In this document: positions 1 to 5,233 of the stretch, piece after piece | Layout of the letters: each line of letters starts with the position of its first letter | How positions within the stretch are numbered: the stretch's first letter is position 1 | Source: Burkholderiales bacterium UBA6064 | GTDB taxonomy: Bacteria; Pseudomonadota; Gammaproteobacteria; Burkholderiales; Burkholderiaceae_B | Length of the DNA: 6,276 bases | Direction of reading: 5' to 3' | Assembly (NCBI GenBank): GCA_002428895.1 | Contig: DIYC01000155.1 | Span: forward strand, 1 to 6,276 | Program-made: the position numbers and the translations under genes | The notes under the pieces: generated by a model | The model's input: only the letters and a program-made list of their open reading frames with translations | Database searches by the model: none | What the model was told of the DNA's origin: nothing

Positions 1-54
1 AATCCTAACAACGAGGTTGAAAACAATGAGTCAAATTTAAAAGTCGCTGCTTAG
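1..54 (+). CDS. Possible 3' end of an upstream gene (partial)
   Basis: The frame beginning at base 1 is open for 17 codons and ends at TAG 52-54. It gives a hydrophilic, Asn/Glu-rich tail ending in LKVAA. The other two + frames close earlier, at 38-40 and near base 6. So short an open stretch can occur by chance, and no domain can be recognised. The sequence just after the stop contains repeated GACAACT motifs that resemble insertion-sequence ends, so this might be the tail of a transposase. That is inference only; it could equally be the end of an ordinary gene or nothing. Confidence 0.25.
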   Translation, partial: NPNNEVENNESNLKVAA

Positions 55-383
55 AAAAGCGGACAACTTCATTGACAACTACCGGGGTCTGACCTATCTG
101 ACTTTCCTAAAACGACGATTTCAAACTTCTTTTTAGAAAAATACACCAGAGACAGAAAAACGATTTGAATCATAAACTTATTAAATCTTGATGATTCAAA
201 TTAAAATAATCAACATAAAAGATCAGATAAACCCTAAAATTGGATGATCTACCAAAAATGAATGAAAGTTAGAGTAACCTATAAGTGAGCGATAAAAACT
301 AAAAGCAACTCTTTTGAGGGCTAGCTACCAACTATTACTTTACTAATAATTGGATTAAAACTTCTACCTTTGGATTATGAAAT
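55..383. other. AT-rich non-coding region upstream of the acetyltransferase pair
   Basis: No convincing gene lies in this 329-base stretch on either strand. It holds, in order: a pair of GACAACT direct repeats (62-68 and 74-80); a short quasi-palindrome GGTCTGACC near 87-95; a perfect 11-bp inverted repeat (163-173/191-201); a weak 6-bp inverted repeat AGATCA/TGATCT (220-225/245-250); and a TATAAG box at 280-285 without a well-spaced -35. A promoter for the downstream pair should lie here or further upstream, but I could not assign one with confidence. Confidence 0.6.
163..201. repeat. 11-bp perfect inverted repeat
   Basis: The arms ATTTGAATCAT (163-173) and ATGATTCAAAT (191-201) are exact reverse complements separated by 17 bases. 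On the - strand the stem is followed after two bases by a run of five T (CGTTTTT). That gives a weak terminator-like shape, although the stem is almost all A/T. It could also be a regulator binding site or the relic of a mobile-element end. It lies about 180 bases upstream of the first acetyltransferase gene. Confidence 0.5.
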
Positions 384-1325
384 ATGGATCAAGATATTAA
401 ATTTGTTATTTTAAATAAACAAAAAGAGATGTTAAATGCTTTCAAACTGGTTAAAACTTGGGTTACGTCGGATCAAGAGCGAACGATGTGGTCTGGCGAT
501 AACTTCGAAAAAACAGAATCTGAAAATTTGTTTCCAGAAGGACTCAACCCAACTCTAATTTTGATGCTGCACTACAAAGGCGAACCCGTTGCCTATCTTG
601 AGGTTCATTCAGGAAAAACGAAAATTCATGATCAAGATACAGTAATTTGGCAAATAGGGCGGCTAATCAGCAAACCCGAATATCGAAATAAAGGATTTTC
701 AACACAGTTACTCCAATATGCTAATGAATACCTCTTTAAAGATAAAACCGAAGATATGTATGCCTTTTGTGAAGTAGAAAACAACACAGCTAAAAAAATT
801 TATGACAAATTAGGTTTTGTTGCAATAAATCAAGCACCTAATCATCGCAATGCTTATCTACTTAAAATCAACAAAAAAGTCTTTGAAGCATTAAAAGATA
901 TTGTAAATACGTCAAAAATTTCTTGGAAAGAGGAGCAACTAAAATACAAAGATCCTGATTCTGATAAATTTGCGTATAGTCTGAACGTAACTTCATACGT
1001 TGAATCACCAGATACAAACGTATCTGACGTGTTTGTTGATGACAAAAAAATCGGATCAATCTGGTTTTCAGACCCCGATGAGCACAATCATATTCTTCTA
1101 CGCCGCTGGGGCTTGCCCAGACAATACCTGACTCCAGCTTTAAGTTTTTGGCTCGAATCTTGTTTTGAGAATGGGGCTACGATTACTACTTTCGCTCGCT
1201 TTAATGATGAAGAAAAACGCATTTTCCTAAATTATCTTGGCTTTGTTCAAATAAATTATAACGTTGCATTAAGCTACTTTACTTACATGTTAAATAAAGA
1301 ACAATTTCAACTTTCAAAACTCTGA
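384..1325 (+). CDS. GNAT-family acetyltransferase with degenerate second GNAT-like half
   Basis: The 313-residue product belongs to the GNAT superfamily, whose members transfer an acyl group from acyl-CoA to an amine; the substrate here is unknown. The N-terminal domain (about 5-165) has WSGD at 36-39, GRL at 92-94, the acetyl-CoA loop RNKGFS at 101-106 (Ser where Gly or Ala is usual), and the motif-B pattern N133-x2-A136-x3-Y140-x3-G144-F145. Residues about 195-313 look like a second, degenerate GNAT unit: there is no clear acetyl-CoA loop, but the end EKR..L..LGF (277-287) mimics motif B. ATG 384 is the first possible start, since an in-frame TGA sits at 378. The ribosome site is weak (GGA, 9 bases upstream). 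No signal peptide or membrane segment is seen, so it is probably cytoplasmic. The next gene is a paralogue starting 25 bases after the stop, probably in the same operon. The gene appears more AT-rich than mltA. Confidence 0.85.
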   Translation: MDQDIKFVILNKQKEMLNAFKLVKTWVTSDQERTMWSGDNFEKTESENLFPEGLNPTLILMLHYKGEPVAYLEVHSGKTKIHDQDTVIWQIGRLISKPEYRNKGFSTQLLQYANEYLFKDKTEDMYAFCEVENNTAKKIYDKLGFVAINQAPNHRNAYLLKINKKVFEALKDIVNTSKISWKEEQLKYKDPDSDKFAYSLNVTSYVESPDTNVSDVFVDDKKIGSIWFSDPDEHNHILLRRWGLPRQYLTPALSFWLESCFENGATITTFARFNDEEKRIFLNYLGFVQINYNVALSYFTYMLNKEQFQLSKL

Positions 1326-1337
1326 TTGATTGGATAT

Positions 1338-1343
1338 AAAAGG
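1338..1343 (+). promoter_or_regulatory. Ribosome binding site AAAAGG favouring the GTG start at 1351
   Basis: AAAAGG lies 7 bases before GTG 1351. The longer frame starting at TTG 1330 has no Shine-Dalgarno-like sequence upstream. The GTG start also makes the N-terminus line up with that of the preceding paralogue. Confidence 0.5.
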
Positions 1344-1350
1344 TTTCAGA

Positions 1351-2304
1351 GTGAACTCAGAAACTGTTTCTTTTACGATCTTATGCGCCCTTGAAGAGCA
1401 AAAGCAAGCACTTAATCTCGCCCGTACTTGGGTTGACTCGCAAGATGAGTTTTTATTATGGACAGGGGATGACTTTCTTTTTTTAGACAAAACACTTGAG
1501 TTTAAACAAGGTCTTGTACCCCATGAAACCTATGTATTGCTCAGTCAACATATACCTGCGGCTTACATAGAACTTCACCGGTTTCAATTCAAAAATAACT
1601 CATCAACAATCAGCGATTACTGGGTTTTTGGTCGTTTACTTTGCAACCCTGTTTTACGCAGACAAGGCTTTGCCAAACAACTGATCAAATTTTGTTTTGA
1701 CCGTGCCTTTGCACTAGGTGCTCCCGCCCTTTTTGCACATCGAGAAATCAACAATTATGTGGCTCAACGGCTTTACGAGTGTTTTGGATTTATAACCCTA
1801 GGACAACAATCTCAATTGCGAAATGCTTTTCACATTAAACTTGATCCGCTTATATATCCTCATTTTAAACAAATCGATAACCAACATTCTGAGCGCTGGC
1901 GCTCGGCTCGCCTAAGTTTAAGATCCAACACTACCCTACCTGCTCAGCAAACGATAACTCAAGAAACAACCCAACTAAAAAATGGATATATGGAAGTTCA
2001 GTTAACGGTGAACACCTTCACATTAGGACGATTTGTATTCATTCAAAAAGAAAGTCAGCCCGATCGAGTAACCCTAGTGAGCTGGGAAATTCAACCCCAT
2101 TTATTAAGCTGTACACTTAAAAAATGGATTAGAACAATGTGTAACAACGGGAAAACAGTCATGTGCTTTTCAAGCTTTGCGGATATTGAAAAACGAGTTG
2201 AGCTTAGCTTCCTAGGGTTTCAGCAAATTCGAATCGATTTAAATAAAAATCAAATCACTTTTTTGCTCGACCCGCAGCTTATTCAATACATAGAACCCGA
2301 CTAA
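1351..2304 (+). CDS. Second GNAT-family acetyltransferase, paralogue of the preceding gene
   Basis: The product is 317 residues from GTG 1351, or 324 from TTG 1330. It aligns with the preceding protein over its full length: TWV.S near the start, WTGD at 37-40, GL.P, AY.E.H, GRL at 94-96, RRQGFA at 103-108, and N135-x2-A138-x3-Y142-x3-G146-F147. The acetyl-CoA loop fits the R/QxxGxG/A consensus better than in its neighbour, so this copy is the better candidate for an active enzyme. The C-terminal half (about 205-317) is again GNAT-like without a clear CoA loop and shares EKR..L..LGF.QI (282-293) with the neighbour. The two genes are probably co-transcribed and arose by an old duplication, since they are clearly divergent. 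The substrate is not known. The stop lies 20 bases from the convergent end of trpE, and no clear hairpin-plus-T-run terminator is seen between them. Confidence 0.82.
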   Translation: MNSETVSFTILCALEEQKQALNLARTWVDSQDEFLLWTGDDFLFLDKTLEFKQGLVPHETYVLLSQHIPAAYIELHRFQFKNNSSTISDYWVFGRLLCNPVLRRQGFAKQLIKFCFDRAFALGAPALFAHREINNYVAQRLYECFGFITLGQQSQLRNAFHIKLDPLIYPHFKQIDNQHSERWRSARLSLRSNTTLPAQQTITQETTQLKNGYMEVQLTVNTFTLGRFVFIQKESQPDRVTLVSWEIQPHLLSCTLKKWIRTMCNNGKTVMCFSSFADIEKRVELSFLGFQQIRIDLNKNQITFLLDPQLIQYIEPD

Positions 2305-2324
2305 AAGTTAGTCTCGCTGATTTC

Positions 2325-3824
2325 TCACAAAGCGTTTTGTTGCTCTACCAATTCTGCCGCCTTAAGTACAGCACGGGCTTTATTTTCTGTTTCTTGCCAC
2401 TCGGACTCTGGATTAGAATCAGCAACAATCCCAGCACCCGCTTGCACGTAAAGCATATTATTTTTAACCACACCAGTTCGAATTGCAATTGCAAGATCCA
2501 TATTACCGTTATAACTTAGGTAACCACAGGCACCACCGTAAATTCCTCGCTTAGTTGGCTCTAATTCATCAATAATTTGCATCGCTCTAATTTTTGGAGC
2601 CCCTGAAAGAGTACCTGCCGGAAAAGTTGCTTTAAACACATTCATTGCCGAAAGGCTGGGCAACAAATTAGCCTGAACATTTGACACAATATGCATGACA
2701 TGACTATAACGTTCAATCACCATTTTTTCTGTTAATTGAACGCTGCCAACTTGAGCAATTCGACCTAAATCGTTTCTGGCCAAATCAATTAACATAATGT
2801 GTTCTGCAATTTCTTTAGGATCGGCGAGTAATTCTTGTGCATAACACTGATCTTGCTGCACATTGATACCTCGAGGTCGAGTACCTGCAATAGGCCTTAA
2901 GGTCACTTTCGTCGAGCCTTCAGCTTGATAATCTTGCCGCACTAAGATTTCAGGGGAAGAACCCACCACTTGAAAATCACCAAAATGATAATAAAACAAA
3001 TAAGGCGAGGGATTCACCGAGCGTAAAGCACGATATAAACTCAGCGCATCATACGGAAAAGATTTTTGCACTCGCTGCCCCAACACAACCTGCATGACAT
3101 CGCCAGCAGCAATATAGCGTTTGGCTTGATCAACTCTTTGTATAAATTCACTTTGAGTTAAAGAACGTACTATGTCTTGCTGAGTTTGAGTACTCTGTTG
3201 TTCTGTAGGGTAATGAATAGGCTGACGCAACTGATGCACAATCTCATCGATCATGTCGCACCCATGCTCATAGGCATTAAGTTGCGAGGGATCGGATAAT
3301 ACGATAATTTGTACTGAGCTCTTAAGATTGTCGATCACCACAAAACGATCCGTTTGCATCAACAAGATGTCGGGCACACCCAAGTCATTTTGCTTTAAAC
3401 CCGAAGCAAGAATGGGCTCGATATAACGCACAGAATCGTAACCAAAATAACCTACTAAACCACCAAAAAATCGTGGCAAATTGTCGATTGGTGCTACGTT
3501 GAAAGTCGCATAAAAAGACTCAAGAAAATCTAATGGATTACCCACATGGGTTTGAATAATTTGTTGAGCTTGACCGCTACCTTGAATCACCTGAGTACGA
3601 TTTTCAAAAACTTGCAACACAGTGTTTGTGGGCAAACCGATGTATGAATAACGGCCTGACCGATCCCCATCAACCACCGATTCAAGCAAAAAAGTATTTC
3701 TGGTATTGGCCAACTTTAAATAAATCGACAAGGGTGTATCAAGATCGGCAACACATTGCTTCACCAATGGAATACGATTAAAGCCTTGTTGCACATAGGC
3801 TAAATATTGCTGCTTGGTAATCAT
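2325..3824 (-). CDS. trpE: Anthranilate synthase component I
   Basis: The 499-residue product is a full-length TrpE. With glutamine amidotransferase TrpG it converts chorismate and glutamine to anthranilate, the first step of tryptophan synthesis. The N-terminal domain has the feedback-site motif LLES (46-49) followed by [12 protein letters not shown] (52-63). NPSPYLF (271-277) is the second part of the usual Trp pocket. The chorismate domain has GSSPE (288-292), PIAGTRPRG (311-319), EIAEH and DLARND (338-352), [11 protein letters not shown] (401-411) and the [11 protein letters not shown] region (463-473). Ala313 in PIAGT, where PabB enzymes carry Lys, favours anthranilate over aminodeoxychorismate synthase. 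Its ATG overlaps the rpe stop as ATGA (3824-3821), and no good Shine-Dalgarno is seen, so translation is probably coupled to rpe. No trpG follows: the next gene downstream is convergent. TrpG must therefore be encoded elsewhere. Confidence 0.96.
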   Translation of the reverse strand: MITKQQYLAYVQQGFNRIPLVKQCVADLDTPLSIYLKLANTRNTFLLESVVDGDRSGRYSYIGLPTNTVLQVFENRTQVIQGSGQAQQIIQTHVGNPLDFLESFYATFNVAPIDNLPRFFGGLVGYFGYDSVRYIEPILASGLKQNDLGVPDILLMQTDRFVVIDNLKSSVQIIVLSDPSQLNAYEHGCDMIDEIVHQLRQPIHYPTEQQSTQTQQDIVRSLTQSEFIQRVDQAKRYIAAGDVMQVVLGQRVQKSFPYDALSLYRALRSVNPSPYLFYYHFGDFQVVGSSPEILVRQDYQAEGSTKVTLRPIAGTRPRGINVQQDQCYAQELLADPKEIAEHIMLIDLARNDLGRIAQVGSVQLTEKMVIERYSHVMHIVSNVQANLLPSLSAMNVFKATFPAGTLSGAPKIRAMQIIDELEPTKRGIYGGACGYLSYNGNMDLAIAIRTGVVKNNMLYVQAGAGIVADSNPESEWQETENKARAVLKAAELVEQQNAL

Positions 3825-4501
3825 GAGACAGATGCCAGTTGGTGACGCATTTCTGTAATCACTTGACGATAATCACTTTGACCAAAAATTGCCGAACCCG
3901 CAACAAACGTGTCGGCACCCGCTTTAGCCACTTCGGCAATATTGCTAGGTTTAATGCCGCCATCCACTTCGAGTCGTATTGCCTGCCCGCCCTGATTGAT
4001 ATGTTGATCGATTAAGTGCCTAACACGATTAATCTTAACCAACGAATGTGGAATAAAACTTTGACCACCAAAACCAGGATTCACGGACATGATTAAAATT
4101 AAATCAAGGCGATGCATGACATGCTCGATGCAACCTATTGGCGTTGCTGGGTTTAACACCACACCGGCCTGACAGCCTAGGTCACGGATTAAGCCCAAGG
4201 TGCGATCTAAATGGTCGGTTGATTCAGGATGAACACTAATGATATTGGCACCTGCTTTGACAAAGTCAGGAATAATTCGATCGACTGGACGAATCATGAG
4301 ATGCACATCGATCATCGCGCGGGTATGGGGACGAATTGCATCGCACACAAGCGGCCCTATGGTGAGATTAGGCACATAATGATTATCCATGACATCAAAG
4401 TGTATCCAGTCTGCACCGGCATCAATCACTTCTTTCACCTCTTTACCCAAGCAAGCAAAATCAGCTGACAATATACTTGGCGCAATAATAAAATCTTTCA
4501 T
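3821..4501 (-). CDS. rpe: Ribulose-phosphate 3-epimerase
   Basis: The product is a 226-residue TIM-barrel enzyme that interconverts ribulose 5-phosphate and xylulose 5-phosphate in the cytoplasm. From the start at 4501 it begins [16 protein letters not shown], matching known Rpe N-termini. Metal and catalytic residues of the family are present: Ser9, His34, Asp36, His67 and Asp180 (in LEVDGG). The phosphate-binding segments [10 protein letters not shown] (138-147) and AGSAIF (201-206) are also present. The length fits the family (about 225 residues). An adjacent ATG at 4504 is equally possible. An upstream in-frame TTG (4525) would add an unusual tail (FEFKLF) and is less likely. No clear Shine-Dalgarno is seen; a 14-bp palindrome sits where one would be. 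The stop overlaps the trpE start, so rpe and trpE form an operon. The gph gene that commonly separates them in gammaproteobacteria is absent. Confidence 0.96.
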   Translation of the reverse strand: MKDFIIAPSILSADFACLGKEVKEVIDAGADWIHFDVMDNHYVPNLTIGPLVCDAIRPHTRAMIDVHLMIRPVDRIIPDFVKAGANIISVHPESTDHLDRTLGLIRDLGCQAGVVLNPATPIGCIEHVMHRLDLILIMSVNPGFGGQSFIPHSLVKINRVRHLIDQHINQGGQAIRLEVDGGIKPSNIAEVAKAGADTFVAGSAIFGQSDYRQVITEMRHQLASVS

Positions 4502-4509
4502 CATGAACA

Positions 4510-4523
4510 GTTTGAATTCAAAC
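4510..4523. repeat. 14-bp perfect palindrome before the rpe start
   Basis: The sequence GTTTGAATTCAAAC is its own reverse complement. It ends 5 bases before the ATG at 4504 on the - strand, covering the place of the rpe ribosome binding site. It could be an operator or form a small hairpin (GUUUG, loop AAUU, CAAAC) in the mRNA leader. It could also be chance in AT-rich DNA. Confidence 0.5.
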
Positions 4524-4598
4524 AACTAAAAATAGGACTGTCTGAGTTTAAACGATAAATATCCGACATAACGAACAACAAGCCACAGCAATTTATTT

Positions 4599-4626
4599 AT
4601 TGTAAGATAAAGTGTTAATGACATAA
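4599..4626 (-). promoter_or_regulatory. Candidate sigma70 promoter for rpe-trpE
   Basis: On the - strand, a -10 box TACAAT (4604-4599) matches five of six consensus bases. It is preceded at 16 bases by a poor -35 candidate, TTATGT (4626-4621). A transcript from here would carry a leader of about 90 bases before the rpe ATG. That leader contains no Trp-rich leader peptide or attenuator-like structure that I can see. Boxes were assigned by eye only. Confidence 0.3.
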
Positions 4627-4627
4627 C
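4600..4627 (+). promoter_or_regulatory. Candidate sigma70 promoter for apaG
   Basis: TTGTAA (4600-4605) and CATAAC (4622-4627) are separated by 16 bases. Each matches about four of six consensus positions. The predicted transcript start is about 20 bases before the apaG ATG. The boxes lie almost exactly on top of those proposed for rpe on the other strand. Confidence 0.3.
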
Positions 4628-4652
4628 TTTCGATGCCAATAGGCCAATATTT

Positions 4653-5036
4653 ATGAACGATTTAAGTAAGTATCAATTTGAATTTTTGGTGGAAACCTGC
4701 TATTTGCCAGAACAAAGTGACGAAAGTAAAAGCTCTTTTGTCTTTTCTTACACCATTGAAATTATTAATGTGGGTGAAAAATCGGCCCAATTAATTAGCC
4801 GACATTGGATTATCACAGATGGCAATAACACCATTAATGAAGTAAGGGGCGAAGGCGTAGTTGGCCAGCAACCGATTATCAAACCTAGCCGTTTGTTTAA
4901 ATATACCAGCGGCTGCCCATTGTCTACTCCGGTGGGCACCATGAAAGGCAGTTATTTGTTTCTTGGCGAAGACGGGCAAAAATTTGAAGTAGAAATTCCA
5001 GAATTTGTCTTGTCTAAACCCCATGCCCTCCATTAA
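4653..5036 (+). CDS. apaG: ApaG protein (Co2+/Mg2+ efflux-associated, DUF525 fold)
   Basis: The 127-residue product is a full-length ApaG, a small beta-sandwich protein of fibronectin-III-like fold. In Salmonella its homologue CorD affects Co2+ resistance and Mg2+ efflux; its molecular activity is still unclear. Recognisable segments are FVFSYTIEIINVG (29-41), SRHWIITDG (49-57), VRGEGVVGQQPIIKPS (64-79), FKYTSGCPLSTPVGTMKGSY (82-101) and a C-terminal strand ending EIPEFVLS. The ATG at 4653 has a weak AGG 9 bases upstream and gives the usual length. In many proteobacteria apaG lies next to ksgA and apaH. Neither is here; it stands alone, divergent from rpe and convergent with a small - strand ORF whose stop is 16 bases away. 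No clear terminator follows it. Confidence 0.95.
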   Translation: MNDLSKYQFEFLVETCYLPEQSDESKSSFVFSYTIEIINVGEKSAQLISRHWIITDGNNTINEVRGEGVVGQQPIIKPSRLFKYTSGCPLSTPVGTMKGSYLFLGEDGQKFEVEIPEFVLSKPHALH

Positions 5037-5052
5037 ATCGCTGAGTACTGTT

Positions 5053-5217
5053 TTATAACCCTTCTTGATCTCGCTGAGTTGATTGCTTCTCAGCGGTTGA
5101 ATGATCTGAGTCAGAAGGCTTGACAGCTGGGTGATCTACTCGTGCTCGCATTGTCCACCAAAATATAAAAATAATGATCCCTAAAGCCAACAACATTTCA
5201 AGAATGAGAATCCACAT
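5053..5217 (-). CDS. Small single-pass membrane protein, hypothetical
   Basis: From ATG 5217 the product is 54 residues: one strongly hydrophobic segment (about 2-21, ending FIFWWT), then RAR and a hydrophilic, charged C-terminal tail rich in Ser, Asp, Glu and Gln. The positive charges after the helix suggest the tail is cytoplasmic. AGGGA (5231-5227) lies 9 bases upstream and supports this start. ATG 5250 (65 residues, preceded by AAGAG) and ATG 5286 (77 residues) are in frame but overlap the start of mltA on the other strand. It lies between apaG and mltA, convergent with the first and divergent from the second, with 16 bases between the two start codons. I do not recognise the family. The clean membrane topology and tight packing argue for a real gene, but no conservation evidence is available here. 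Confidence 0.5.
   Translation of the reverse strand: MWILILEMLLALGIIIFIFWWTMRARVDHPAVKPSDSDHSTAEKQSTQRDQEGL
5072..5095. repeat. 7-bp inverted repeat CGCTGAG/CTCAGCG
   Basis: CGCTGAG (5072-5078) and CTCAGCG (5089-5095) are separated by 10 bases, inside the 3' end of the small - strand ORF. A further direct copy of TCGCTGAGT starts at 5038, just after the apaG stop. No T run follows on either strand, so it is not a standard terminator, but it could stabilise the converging 3' ends. Confidence 0.35.
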
Positions 5218-5226
5218 CCAGCTTAA

Positions 5227-5231
5227 TCCCT
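5227..5231 (-). promoter_or_regulatory. Ribosome binding site AGGGA for the small membrane protein
   Basis: AGGGA on the - strand lies 9 bases before ATG 5217. It favours the 54-residue form, which does not run into mltA. Confidence 0.4.
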
Positions 5232-5233
5232 GT

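Noticed and set aside
41..136. A + strand open stretch running through the GACAACT repeats
   Set aside because: It has no ATG, GTG or TTG start with a ribosome site, encodes only about 31 codons, and spans likely repeat sequence.
92..200. A 34-codon - strand ORF starting ATGATTCAAATC within the upstream inverted repeat
   Set aside because: It has no ribosome site, is very short, has a composition typical of non-coding DNA, and ends in the GGTCAGACC-type repeat sequence. There is no support beyond its being open.
854..1087. - strand open frames opposite the first acetyltransferase gene
   Set aside because: They are fully contained within a gene with clear GNAT motifs, have no recognisable domain or ribosome site, and are best explained as shadow frames.
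2327..2340. ACAAA-GCGT-TTTGT as a terminator between the second acetyltransferase and trpE
   Set aside because: The stem is only five A/T-rich pairs, there is no T run after it, and it lies inside the last codons of trpE.
2325..3824. Aminodeoxychorismate synthase (PabB) instead of TrpE
   Set aside because: The motif reads PIAGTRPRG with Ala where PabB-type enzymes have Lys, and the N-terminal LLES...[12 protein letters not shown] pattern is that of anthranilate synthase.
4502..4600. A trp-type leader peptide and attenuator before rpe-trpE
   Set aside because: The leader contains only a single TGG, no open leader peptide with clustered Trp codons, and no hairpin followed by a T run.
5120..5125. 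A perfect TTGACA -35 box on the + strand as the mltA promoter
   Set aside because: No acceptable -10 lies 16-18 bases downstream. The TATAAA/ATAATG stretch near 5164-5176 is too far away, and the bases are coding on the other strand.
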